From Pseudolabrys sp. (lineage in GTDB: Bacteria; Pseudomonadota; Alphaproteobacteria; Rhizobiales; Xanthobacteraceae): a stretch of DNA of 64,000 nucleotides. The DNA is taken from the NCBI GenBank assembly GCA_029980465.1, contig JARYIJ010000001.1, forward strand, positions 3,049,501 through 3,113,500. Direction: 5' to 3'. The notes beneath the pieces are model-generated. The model was not told where the DNA came from. It searched no databases and saw only the letters and a list, made by a program, of their open reading frames with translations. Shown here piece after piece: positions 56,095-64,000 of the stretch; within the stretch, counting starts at the first letter, position 1, and each line of letters starts with the position of its first letter. The position numbers and the translations under genes are program-made.

Positions 56095-57087
56095 TCACAA
56101 GCCCCGCGCGCGGACCCACAGATATAGCGCGGCAGTCGACGCGACGATGAGACCGATCGCGTACGGATAACCGTAGGTCCACTGCAACTCGGGCATGATC
56201 TTGAAGTTCATGCCGTAGATGCTCGCGACCACCATGGCGGGCGTGAGGATGAGCGTCACCAGCGTCAGGATGCTCATCACCCTGTTCTGCAGCAGATCGA
56301 TGTAGCCGACCACGCCGTCGAGCAGAAAATTCGCCGTGGCGGACAGATCGGTTTCAGCCTCTTCGATCGATTGCAGGTTGCGCTCGAAAGCCTTCAGCTT
56401 CGGCATCAGCGTTTTCGCGCTGTCCTGGTCGCGCAGAAACGAGACCATGCGGCGGAAGCTCAGAACGCTGCGTCGCAGCTTGACGAGGACGTCGCGCTTG
56501 AGGCCGATCGTTGTCAGGATGTCCTCAAGCTGGCGGTTGCGGCGGCGCGGCGAGCTCATCAGCAGACGCCGGCGTTCCGCGCTGTGGCGATACTGAAAAA
56601 TCCGATTGTTGATGGTTTCGAGATCGTGGCCGACGTCATCGAGAATGTTGTCGGTATGATCGATGGCGGCATCGAGAATGGCGGCGAACACATCGTCGAC
56701 ATCGGCGGCGCGCTTCGACGAAAAGCGTTCACATTCTTTCGTCAGTTCCGGCAACAGATCGGGGTGACGGTCCGAGACCGTGATCAGCTTGTCTTTCGCG
56801 CGAATAAAAATGACTTTGGCGAGATGGGCGGCATTGTCCTTGTGCAGCAGGACGAGACCGGTGACCGTAAGCTGACCGCCGGCCGCGCTGAAATGCGTCG
56901 AAATCTCGTAAGGCTCATAATCGTTGATCGGATCGACATCGACGTTGAGCGTCTCTTCGACGTGGCGCTTTTCCTCCGCCGTGGCGTCACTGAGATCTAT
57001 CCATCGTGCCTGGCCCAGAGCTTCCGGTGTGGTCGTGCCGTCGACCGAGGCAAAGCCCGACTGGCCGCCGCGATAAAGCTTCAACAC
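56095..57087 (-). CDS. corA: CorA-family magnesium transporter
   Basis: 330 residues. Long cytoplasmic helical funnel, then two transmembrane helices at the C-terminus with the Y-G-M-N-F signature (GMN at 292-294). It imports Mg2+ (also Co2+/Ni2+). It is convergent with the PhoPQ-like operon; a PhoP-type system next to CorA hints at Mg2+ homeostasis, but this is inference. Confidence 0.93.
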   Translation of the reverse strand: MLKLYRGGQSGFASVDGTTTPEALGQARWIDLSDATAEEKRHVEETLNVDVDPINDYEPYEISTHFSAAGGQLTVTGLVLLHKDNAAHLAKVIFIRAKDKLITVSDRHPDLLPELTKECERFSSKRAADVDDVFAAILDAAIDHTDNILDDVGHDLETINNRIFQYRHSAERRRLLMSSPRRRNRQLEDILTTIGLKRDVLVKLRRSVLSFRRMVSFLRDQDSAKTLMPKLKAFERNLQSIEEAETDLSATANFLLDGVVGYIDLLQNRVMSILTLVTLILTPAMVVASIYGMNFKIMPELQWTYGYPYAIGLIVASTAALYLWVRARGL

Positions 57088-57217
57088 GGTTCACGATCTC
57101 CAAAGGTTACCGGCATAGCCGCAAGGTTCCATTTGTTGCATGGGCCAGAGTTTTGCCCGAATCCGCCGCCCTAGTTAGGGTATTACAGGTCCGCAGCATT
57201 CCAATTCGGGGGGTGAT

Positions 57218-57715
57218 ATGGCACGGCAAAGACAATTCGGCGTGGTGGTGTGTTTGGGTCTCGGACTGGTGCTGGCGGGCTGCGCTGGCGATCCGAGCGG
57301 TTACGGGCCTGGCCCTAAAGAGAACACCGGTACTCTGCTGGGCGCTCTCGGCGGCGCGGCGATCGGATCCGCTTTTGGCGGCGGCACGAGCGGACATATC
57401 GCCGGCGCCCTGATCGGCGCCGGCGTAGGCGGCCTGATCGGCAATCGGATCGGCGCCTCGCTCGATGACGAAGATCGGCAGCGGGCCTATGCCGCCGAAA
57501 TGCAGGCCCTCAATGACGGTCCGGCCGGGGCGCCGGTTGGCTGGCGCAATCCGGCGAATGGCCGCTATGGCTCGGTCGTGCCGGGGCCGGTTTATGTCGA
57601 TAACGGCCGCAATTGCCGGGCATTTACCGAAACCATCTACATTGACGGCCGCCCGCAGACCGCGCGCGGCACTGCCTGCCGCAACCCTGACGGGAGCTGG
57701 ACTCCGATCGGTTGA
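57218..57715 (+). CDS. 17-kDa surface antigen lipoprotein
   Basis: 165 residues. Lipobox V-L-A-G-C at ~22. A Gly-rich membrane-like segment (G-A-L-G-G-A-A-I-G-S-A-F-G-G-G, then G-A-G-V-G-G-L-I-G-N-R-I-G) is the Rickettsia 17-kDa antigen signature. The C-terminal beta domain has C-R-A-F-T-E-T and G-T-A-C-R-N-P-D-G-S-W. Outer-membrane location likely. Confidence 0.88.
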   Translation: MARQRQFGVVVCLGLGLVLAGCAGDPSGYGPGPKENTGTLLGALGGAAIGSAFGGGTSGHIAGALIGAGVGGLIGNRIGASLDDEDRQRAYAAEMQALNDGPAGAPVGWRNPANGRYGSVVPGPVYVDNGRNCRAFTETIYIDGRPQTARGTACRNPDGSWTPIG

Positions 57716-57795
57716 TCCGCGGCTCCCCGGATATCCTAAACGAGTTCTTTACGGCCCTGCGTTATGGCCAAACAGGGTCAACCGGGCTCGAAACC

Positions 57796-59211
57796 ATGAC
57801 GAGCGGCGGGGCAGCCGTCGATCGGTTGCGTGAATACCTGCGCCAACTTCCCGTGCCGACGCGCGCCCAGCTCATCACCGAGCTCGAGCGCAAGGTCCTG
57901 CGCGGCGAGGACCTCGGCGGGGGCGAGGTTATCATAGAGGAGTTGCGCCGTCTGTTCCGGGAGTCCCGCCAGACGGCTCCGCGCTACGGCATGGCCGCGC
58001 GGCTGTTCTATGACGCGCTCTTGCCTTTCACGGTCGACGATCACCCGTCGCGCCCGCACCCTGGCCGCATCGCGCGCGCCTCGCTCGATCCGCTCTGGAC
58101 CTGGATCAAGCGCGACCTTCTCCCCGACGACGCCAACATTTTTGTCGAAGCCGCCAATGCGGCGCTCCTTGCGAACAACGATGCACAGGCCAAAGCACTG
58201 GCGCGTGCATTTCAGGACAAGGTCGCGGCCGCGCTTGGAAATATTTCGGCCGGCCACGTCGATGACAAAGGCAGCCGCCGCCCGCTGGCACAGGCCGGCA
58301 CGATCCGCGCCGAAGATGATGTGCGAAACCTGACGCGCATCCTCAGCATGCGCGATGAGCTTGAGCAATTCGCGGAACATCTGCCCGGGTATATTGCAAA
58401 CTTTTCTGACATCAGGCTCGAGCAGACTCGCAGCTTGATATTGTCCGCTGCGTCGAAGAACCCCGATATCACGCTCTACGCAATGCTGGTCGTGATGCGG
58501 CGTCTTGCGGCGCCATGGCAATTGATCCGGCTGGCACCGCGCAATGCGCGAGGCATCATTACCGGTCATGGCCCCTTTGCGGCGGCAGTCTCGATCGTCA
58601 TGCTCGACCTTGCGCGGCTGGCCGACGAACTGCGCCACGATCTGCACGCGGGAGGTGTCGCGACGATCGGGCTGCTGCAGGCGATCCATGACGCCGCTCG
58701 CGGCCTGCGCGTCGAGCTCGATCCTGGCGACAGCACCACCAATCGCGAATTGGCCGGCCTGCGGACCCAGGTTTCCGCCATGCTGCAGTCGGGAATCGAG
58801 TCTCTTCCGGGTCGAGTCCGCCGCCTGCTGCGGCCGCGGCCTTCGAGCGAGATTCGTCCAAGTTCGACGCTCGACGAAGCCGAGGTTGCCGAGACCGAGG
58901 CCTTGATGGGGCTGGTGTCGGCGTGCCGCCAGTTCGCCGGCGAGTTGGCGCTCAACGAAATGACGCTCCGGGCATTTTCCGAGGTTCAGCAATATCTCGA
59001 CAGCAGTACTGGCACTTTGCTCGACGGTCTGCGGCAGGCTAATCCCAACGACCGGACATTCCGCCAGTCCCAGGCCGAGGCTGCCGTGCGCTTTTGCCGC
59101 AAGGCGTTCGGTCAGGACTACGCCGCCATGCTGACCAAGGCGGCCGAGGTTGCGGCCAGCCAGGAACGCCCGCCGGTCCCCCAGACGCAGCCGCAGCCGA
59201 CGCGCATCTGA
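57796..59211 (+). CDS. Large conserved hypothetical protein
   Basis: About 471 residues from M-T-S-G-G-A-A-V-D-R-L; the frame is open from 57712. All-helical, soluble, no motif I recognise. Blocks: L-P-V-P-T-R-A-Q-L-I-T-E-L-E, F-Y-D-A-L-L-P-F and A-S-L-D-P-L-W-T-W-I-K-R-D-L-L-P near the start. Conserved position beside ccmI in related genomes is likely but unchecked. No link to heme chemistry is visible. Confidence 0.75.
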   Translation: MTSGGAAVDRLREYLRQLPVPTRAQLITELERKVLRGEDLGGGEVIIEELRRLFRESRQTAPRYGMAARLFYDALLPFTVDDHPSRPHPGRIARASLDPLWTWIKRDLLPDDANIFVEAANAALLANNDAQAKALARAFQDKVAAALGNISAGHVDDKGSRRPLAQAGTIRAEDDVRNLTRILSMRDELEQFAEHLPGYIANFSDIRLEQTRSLILSAASKNPDITLYAMLVVMRRLAAPWQLIRLAPRNARGIITGHGPFAAAVSIVMLDLARLADELRHDLHAGGVATIGLLQAIHDAARGLRVELDPGDSTTNRELAGLRTQVSAMLQSGIESLPGRVRRLLRPRPSSEIRPSSTLDEAEVAETEALMGLVSACRQFAGELALNEMTLRAFSEVQQYLDSSTGTLLDGLRQANPNDRTFRQSQAEAAVRFCRKAFGQDYAAMLTKAAEVAASQERPPVPQTQPQPTRI

Positions 59212-59328
59212 TCCTCGAAGGTCTGCCATTCAGGCCCGATTTGCGCATTGCCGCCATCTTTGCCGATGATGTATGCCAGCACCGGTTCGGCGTTTGGCGC
59301 GTGGACCGGGCACGGATACATAACCAAA

Positions 59329-60486
59329 ATGGCCCTCTGGCTTGGCTTTGCGCTGTTGACGGCGGCGGCGATTTTTGCCGTCCTGTGGCCGCTGTCGCGC
59401 CCCGGCAAGGTACGATCGGGCAGCGATGCCGAGGTCTATCGCGACCAGCTTGACGAGATCGCGCGCGATAGCGCGGCCGGCCTGATCGGGCCCTCGGAGG
59501 CCGAAGCGGCGCGGGTAGAGGTTTCGCGCCGGCTGATCGCCGCGAAGGACGCCGAACAAATTGCCGCACCCGTCAATCCGGCACATTCGTTGTGGCGGCG
59601 CCGGACGCTGGCGATCGTTGCGCTGGTGTTCGTTCCTCTCATGGCCGGCACCGTCTATCTGCTGCACGGGTCGCCGCAGCTGCCGGCGGAGCCGTTGGCG
59701 GCGCGCATGGAGCAGGCGCACAAGAACGGTTCGGTCGCGGCTATGGTGGCGCGCGTTGAAACCCATCTCGACCGCAATCCGAACGATGTGCGCGGCTGGG
59801 AGGTGCTGGCGCCGATCTATATCAGCCTCGGCCGCTACGACGACGCGGTGCGGGCGCGGCGCAATGCGTTGCGCTATGGAGGTGAGACCGCCGACCGCCA
59901 GGCCGATCTGGGCGAGGCAATGGTCGCCGCCGAAAACGGCATCGTCACCGTCGACGCCAAGAAGGCGTTCGAACGCGCGTTGACGCTCGATCCGGACGAT
60001 GCAAAGTCGCAATTCTATATCGGGCTCGCCGCCAAGCAGGATGGTGACAGCGCCAAAGCCGCGAAGTTGTGGCAGGCGATGCTTGACAAGGCGCCTGCTG
60101 GCACGGCCTGGGTGCCGACCGTACAACAGGCGCTCGCCAAATTGAAAGGTGGTTCGCCGACAGCCCAGGCGAATCCGCAACCCGGCGCGCCGCCGATCGC
60201 CGGCAACGCCGCACCGAGCGAGCAGGAGATGGCCGCGGCCTCGCAGATGGCGCCGGCTCAGCGTGATGAGATGATCCGCAGCATGGTGGCGCGGCTTGCC
60301 GACCGCCTGAAGACCGACGGCGCCGACGTCGACGGCTGGGTGCGGCTGGTCCGCGCTTATGTCGTCCTTGGCGAGCGCGACAAGGCGGCCGCCGCCATCG
60401 TCGATGCGCGCCGCGCGCTCGGCAGCGATCCCGACAAGGTGCGGCGCATCGACGATCTCGCGAAGGGTCTCGGACTGAATGGCTAG
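59329..60486 (+). CDS. ccmI: Cytochrome c maturation protein CcmI
   Basis: 385 residues. Two N-terminal transmembrane helices with a cytoplasmic loop between (V-Y-R-D-Q-L-D-E-I-A-R-D, typical of CcmI-1), then a periplasmic TPR domain (N-P-N-D-V-R-G-W-E-V-L-A-P-I-Y; L-D-P-D-D-A-K-S-Q-F-Y-I-G). It chaperones apocytochrome c to the CcmF/H heme ligase. First of the ccmI-E-F-H operon (cycHJKL in Bradyrhizobium). Confidence 0.93.
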   Translation: MALWLGFALLTAAAIFAVLWPLSRPGKVRSGSDAEVYRDQLDEIARDSAAGLIGPSEAEAARVEVSRRLIAAKDAEQIAAPVNPAHSLWRRRTLAIVALVFVPLMAGTVYLLHGSPQLPAEPLAARMEQAHKNGSVAAMVARVETHLDRNPNDVRGWEVLAPIYISLGRYDDAVRARRNALRYGGETADRQADLGEAMVAAENGIVTVDAKKAFERALTLDPDDAKSQFYIGLAAKQDGDSAKAAKLWQAMLDKAPAGTAWVPTVQQALAKLKGGSPTAQANPQPGAPPIAGNAAPSEQEMAAASQMAPAQRDEMIRSMVARLADRLKTDGADVDGWVRLVRAYVVLGERDKAAAAIVDARRALGSDPDKVRRIDDLAKGLGLNG

Positions 60487-60492
60487 GGCAGC

Positions 60493-60942
60493 ATGACACG
60501 CAAGCAGCGGCGTTTGACTTTGATCGGATCGGGCCTTGCCGTGCTGGCCATTGCCGTGGGCCTCATCCTCGGCGCGCTGCGGCAATCGATCGTGTTCTTC
60601 AATTCGCCGAGCGATATTCTCGAGCAGCATGTCTCGGCAGGCTCGCGCATCCGGGTAGGCGGCCTGGTTCAGACTGGCAGTATCGAGCGCTCGCCTGACC
60701 TCAATATCAGGTTCGAGGTGACCGACGGAAAATCCAGCATTCCGGTGGCCTATCACGGCATCGTGCCGGACCTGTTCCGCGAAGGCCAGGGCGTGGTGAT
60801 CGAGGGCAAGATGGGGCCGGGTGGCGTGTTCCAGGCCGATACGGTTCTCGCCAAGCACGATGAGCGCTATATGCCGAAAGAGGTGGTCGAGGCGCTGAAG
60901 AAATCCGGCCGCTGGCAGGAAGGCGAGGCCGCGTCGAAATGA
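60493..60942 (+). CDS. ccmE: Heme chaperone CcmE
   Basis: 149 residues. Starts with a basic tail and one membrane anchor. The heme-binding His122 is in [13 protein letters not shown]. It carries heme from CcmC to CcmF in the periplasm. Six bases after ccmI; 4-base overlap with ccmF. Confidence 0.96.
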   Translation: MTRKQRRLTLIGSGLAVLAIAVGLILGALRQSIVFFNSPSDILEQHVSAGSRIRVGGLVQTGSIERSPDLNIRFEVTDGKSSIPVAYHGIVPDLFREGQGVVIEGKMGPGGVFQADTVLAKHDERYMPKEVVEALKKSGRWQEGEAASK

Positions 60943-62918
60943 TCCCGGAACTTGGACATTACGCTCTCGTGCTGGCGCTGGCCCTCGCGCTAGTGCAGTC
61001 GGTCGCGCCGATCGTCGGCGTGCGGACACGCGACGACGCGCTGATGCGGCTCGGCTCGTCGACGGCGCTGGTGCAGTTCGGCTTCGTCGCCTTCGCCTTT
61101 GCCGCGCTGGTGACGAGCTATCTAACGTCCGACTTCTCGGTGGCGAATGTGTACGAGAACTCGCATTCGCTGATGCCGACGATCTACAAATTCACCAGCA
61201 CATGGGGCAACCACGAGGGCTCGATGCTGCTGTGGGTGCTGATCCTGTCGCTGTTTGGTGCGCTGGTGGCGGCGTTCGGCATCAACCTGCCGGCGACGTT
61301 GAAAGCAAATGTGCTGGCGGTGCAGGCCTGGATCGCCAGCGCGTTCTACCTCTTCATCCTTTTCACCTCGAATCCGTTCCTGCGGCTGGCAAATCCGCCG
61401 TTCGAGGGACGCGCCCTGAATCCGGTGCTGCAGGATCCGGGTCTCGCGATTCATCCGCCGTTTCTTTATCTCGGCTATGTCGGCTTTTCGATCGCGTTTT
61501 CGTTTGCCGCAGCCGCCCTGATCGAGGGGCGTATCGACGCGGCATGGGCGCGTTTCGTGCGGCCGTGGATTCTCGTGGCCTGGATGGCGCTCACCCTTGG
61601 AATCGCGATGGGCTCGTACTGGGCCTATTACGAACTCGGCTGGGGCGGCTGGTGGTTCTGGGACCCGGTCGAGAACGCCTCGCTGATGCCATGGCTTGCC
61701 GGCACGGCGCTGCTGCATTCAGCGGTTGTGATGGAGAAGCGCAACGCGCTCAAGATCTGGACCATTCTTCTCGCCGTACTGACGTTCTCGCTGTCCCTGA
61801 TCGGAACCTTCCTCGTGCGTTCGGGAGTGCTGACCTCGGTTCACGCCTTCGCCAACGATCCCACCCGCGGCATTTTCATTCTTGTCATTTTGGTTGTCTT
61901 CATCGGCGGCGCGCTCGGCCTGTTCGCGTGGCGAGCGCCGCTGCTCAAGCAGGGCGGCCTGTTCGCTCCAATCTCGCGCGAAGGCGCGCTGGTGCTCAAC
62001 AACCTGTTTCTCACCACCGCCTGCCTGACGGTGCTGGTCGGCACGCTCTATCCGATCGCGCTCGAAGCCCTGACCGGCGAGAAGATTTCCGTCGGCGCGC
62101 CTTTCTTCAATCTGACATTCGGCCCGGTGTTCATTCCCTTGCTGCTGGCGATGCCATTCGGTCCGTTGCTGGCGTGGAAGCGCGGCGACATTTACGGCGT
62201 AGCGCAGCGGCTGATGGCGGCTGGCGCACTTGCGATCCTTGCCGTTGCGATCGTGCTGGTCGCGCAATACGGGCGCGCCACGCTGGCGCCGTTCGGCATT
62301 GGGTTGGCTGTGTTCGTGATGGGCGGTGCCGTGAGCGACATGGTCGAGCGCACCGGCGTGTTCCGGCTTCCGGGTGCGACAGCGCGCGCCCGCGCTCGCG
62401 GTTTGCCACGCTCGGTCTGGGGCACCGCCGCCGCGCACTTCGGCATCGGCCTCACCTTACTCGGCATCGTCTGCGTGACGCACTGGTCGGACGAGAAGAT
62501 CGTCGAGCTCAAGCCCGGCGAGAGCACGATCGTGCGTCATTATCATCTCACGTTCGAGGGCATCGTACCGCGCCAGGGCCCGAATTACCGCGACCAGATT
62601 GCCAAATTCACCGTGCGCAGCGGCGGTGCGGTGGTCGGCGAGATGATGCCGTCGAAGCGGACTTTCGTTGCACGCGACATGACCACGACCGAGTCGGCGC
62701 TGATGACGCGTGGCGTGAGCCAGCTCTATATCTCGATCGGCGACGCGCGCAGCGACGGTTCGATTGCGGTGCGCATCTATTACAAGCCACTGGTGCTGCT
62801 GATCTGGCTTGGAGCGGTGGTGATGGCGTTTGGCGGCGGATTGTCGCTGTCGGATCGGCGCCTGCGTGTCGGCGCGCCGAAACCCGCAGCCCGGGCAGCC
62901 ATGCAGCCGGCGGAGTAG
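60939..62918 (+). CDS. ccmF: Cytochrome c heme lyase subunit CcmF
   Basis: 659 residues with ~15 transmembrane helices. The heme-handling [12 protein letters not shown] motif is at 235-246, and [10 protein letters not shown] and H-E-G-S-M-L-L-W are also present. It reduces and attaches heme to apocytochrome c with CcmH/CcmI. Operon with both neighbours. Confidence 0.97.
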   Translation: MIPELGHYALVLALALALVQSVAPIVGVRTRDDALMRLGSSTALVQFGFVAFAFAALVTSYLTSDFSVANVYENSHSLMPTIYKFTSTWGNHEGSMLLWVLILSLFGALVAAFGINLPATLKANVLAVQAWIASAFYLFILFTSNPFLRLANPPFEGRALNPVLQDPGLAIHPPFLYLGYVGFSIAFSFAAAALIEGRIDAAWARFVRPWILVAWMALTLGIAMGSYWAYYELGWGGWWFWDPVENASLMPWLAGTALLHSAVVMEKRNALKIWTILLAVLTFSLSLIGTFLVRSGVLTSVHAFANDPTRGIFILVILVVFIGGALGLFAWRAPLLKQGGLFAPISREGALVLNNLFLTTACLTVLVGTLYPIALEALTGEKISVGAPFFNLTFGPVFIPLLLAMPFGPLLAWKRGDIYGVAQRLMAAGALAILAVAIVLVAQYGRATLAPFGIGLAVFVMGGAVSDMVERTGVFRLPGATARARARGLPRSVWGTAAAHFGIGLTLLGIVCVTHWSDEKIVELKPGESTIVRHYHLTFEGIVPRQGPNYRDQIAKFTVRSGGAVVGEMMPSKRTFVARDMTTTESALMTRGVSQLYISIGDARSDGSIAVRIYYKPLVLLIWLGAVVMAFGGGLSLSDRRLRVGAPKPAARAAMQPAE

Positions 62919-62921
62919 GGC

Positions 62922-63386
62922 ATGCGCCGTGTCGCCGCGCTCGTCTTCCTGCTCGCCTTGCACATCGTGCCTGCGCTTGCGGTGACGCCTGACGAGATGC
63001 TGAAAGACCCGGCGCTCGAGGCACGTGCGCGCGCGCTGTCGAAGCAACTGCGCTGCATGGTTTGTCAAAACGAAACGATCGACGATTCTGATGCGCCGCT
63101 CGCGCATGATATCCGCGTCCTCGTTCGCGATCGGCTGACCCGAGGCGACAGCGACAAGCAGGTGATCGACTTTCTGGTCTCGCGCTACGGAGAATTCATC
63201 CTGCTGCGGCCGCGATTCGAGTGGCGAACGGCCGTGCTATGGGGTGTGGCACCCGGCGTGCTGGTGATCGGCGCCGTCACGCTGTTCGTGATCTGGCGCA
63301 GGCGTCCGGCGGCGGCCGAAGCCGCGGGGCTCGATGAGGCCGAGCGCCGCAAGCTTGCCGATTATCTCGGTTCCGGCGACTCGTGA
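62922..63386 (+). CDS. ccmH: Cytochrome c maturation thiol-disulfide protein CcmH
   Basis: 154 residues. Signal peptide, then L-R-C45-M-V-C48-Q-N with the redox cysteine pair, and a C-terminal transmembrane helix (V-L-V-I-G-A-V-T-L-F-V-I-W). It keeps the apocytochrome CXXCH cysteines reduced for heme attachment. Last gene of the ccm operon. Confidence 0.96.
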   Translation: MRRVAALVFLLALHIVPALAVTPDEMLKDPALEARARALSKQLRCMVCQNETIDDSDAPLAHDIRVLVRDRLTRGDSDKQVIDFLVSRYGEFILLRPRFEWRTAVLWGVAPGVLVIGAVTLFVIWRRRPAAAEAAGLDEAERRKLADYLGSGDS

Positions 63387-63543
63387 TTAACTTGTAAGTA
63401 TTTGAAAAATAATAAGGACTCTATTTTACACGTTACCGATTATTAATTTGCCGGTCAGAGCGCCGTAAGGCGGGACTTCCTATTTTAACGATCGACACGG
63501 TGCACAGACACCACAGATTGATCGAGATAGGAGACCCCCTGAG
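63387..63543. promoter_or_regulatory. AT-rich leader upstream of degP
   Basis: About 157 bases, markedly A/T-rich (63387-63450). TAGGAGA lies about 10 bases before the degP start as the ribosome site. A stress promoter is likely here, but no box is certain. Confidence 0.5.
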
Positions 63544-64000
63544 ATGAACCCGAGCGCACCTCATGCGCCGAATCCGCGGCGGTGGAGCATTCGCCGGTTG
63601 GCACTGGTCAGCACAGCTCTCGTCGGCGTTGGCGCCGGCCTTGTGCTAGCCCCCGACCTTCCAGCCATCCATTATCCCGCTGCGTTTGCGCAGAATCTTT
63701 CCGACCAAGCCAAAACCCTCAAAGCTCCCATCGGCTTCGCCGATATCGTCGCCAAAGTGAAGCCGGCGGTCGTGTCGGTGCGCGTCGAGGTCAATGAAGG
63801 CGGCGTCCAGACGTCCGGTATGGGCGATCAGGATATGCAGAACCTACCACCCGGTCTGCGTGAGTTCTTCAAGCAGTTCGGCGGCCCGAATCTCCACAAG
63901 CGGCTTCATGGCCATATCACCGGCCAGGGCTCGGGGTTTTTTATCTCCGCTGACGGCTATGCCGTGACCAACAACCACGTCGTCGAGAAAGCGGATAGCG
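63544..64000 (+). CDS. degP: Do/DegP-family periplasmic serine protease (5' part only)
   Basis: The first ~152 residues are visible; the gene runs off the window. A signal-anchor segment (L-A-L-V-S-T-A-L-V-G-V-G-A) ends near A-F-A-Q. The trypsin-like start has V-K-P-A-V-V-S-V, G-S-G-F-F-I-S-A-D-G-Y-A-V-T-N-N-H-V-V with the catalytic His. Position after ccmH matches Bradyrhizobium gene order. Confidence 0.93.
   Translation, partial: MNPSAPHAPNPRRWSIRRLALVSTALVGVGAGLVLAPDLPAIHYPAAFAQNLSDQAKTLKAPIGFADIVAKVKPAVVSVRVEVNEGGVQTSGMGDQDMQNLPPGLREFFKQFGGPNLHKRLHGHITGQGSGFFISADGYAVTNNHVVEKADS

Noticed and set aside
1..64000. tRNA or rRNA genes
   Set aside because: No T-loop/acceptor pattern or rRNA-like stretch was recognised by eye; a covariance-model search would settle it.

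Overview
The window is high-GC DNA from an alphaproteobacterium, most likely Hyphomicrobiales (Bradyrhizobium/Rhodopseudomonas/Pseudolabrys neighbourhood). The evidence is the gene content: DUF6456, DUF5330, DUF1491, DUF2336 and YcgN-type genes, DUF1254/DUF1214 pairs, Omp25/31-type small beta-barrels, and a ccmI-ccmE-ccmF-ccmH-degP cluster as in Bradyrhizobium. Genus-level placement is inference. No tRNA, rRNA, CRISPR array or transposase was seen.

Layout. (1) 0-11.4 kb is ordinary chromosome: a DUF6456 protein, SufE, DUF5330, a PAS-type hybrid-free sensor kinase with a peptidoglycan-binding partner, DUF1491, DUF2336, a lipoprotein, a DUF1254/DUF1214 pair, a class A penicillin-binding protein and YcgN. 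(2) 11.4-18.9 kb is a small accessory zone: a hicBA module, a decayed second copy of the GTA small-terminase gene, a TetR regulator divergent from a flavin monooxygenase with two visible operators, an outer-membrane barrel, an MFS exporter and a second toxin-antitoxin module in the opposite order (hicAB). (3) 18.9-23.4 kb: a PAS-GGDEF-EAL protein, small secreted proteins and an aldo/keto reductase. (4) 23.4-52.6 kb is a complete RcGTA-type gene transfer agent (GTA) locus, g1 through g15 in canonical order, followed by a fibre gene, three low-GC glycan genes, an endolysin and a holin. (5) 52.6-64 kb is chromosome again: nitroreductase, a PepSY-like protein, a PhoP/PhoQ-like two-component pair, CorA, a 17-kDa surface antigen, a large uncharacterised protein, the cytochrome c maturation genes ccmIEFH and the start of degP.

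The most interesting part is the GTA. All structural genes look intact, but four small same-strand modules sit between them (after terL, after the prohead protease, after the capsid gene, after the tail-tube gene). Each has a first gene with a common N-terminus (RW-L/M-x-P-D-A-x-R-F block, then Q-P-R-V-P and G-G-Q-W-T) joined to an unrelated or Cys/His-rich C-terminal domain, and a second small gene downstream (two DUF6968 paralogues, one DUF2019, one unknown). This is the architecture of polymorphic toxin/immunity pairs embedded in a gene transfer agent; two of the four first genes carry lesions (a frameshift and an early in-frame stop) while their partners stay open. I propose that the shared N-terminus is a particle-loading or processing signal. 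Four opposite-strand genes with signal peptides (two small secreted proteins, a trypsin-like protease and a tandem-duplicated outer-membrane barrel) also sit inside the locus, as do many copies of several palindromic repeat families and three intrinsic-terminator-like hairpins placed before or inside head genes.
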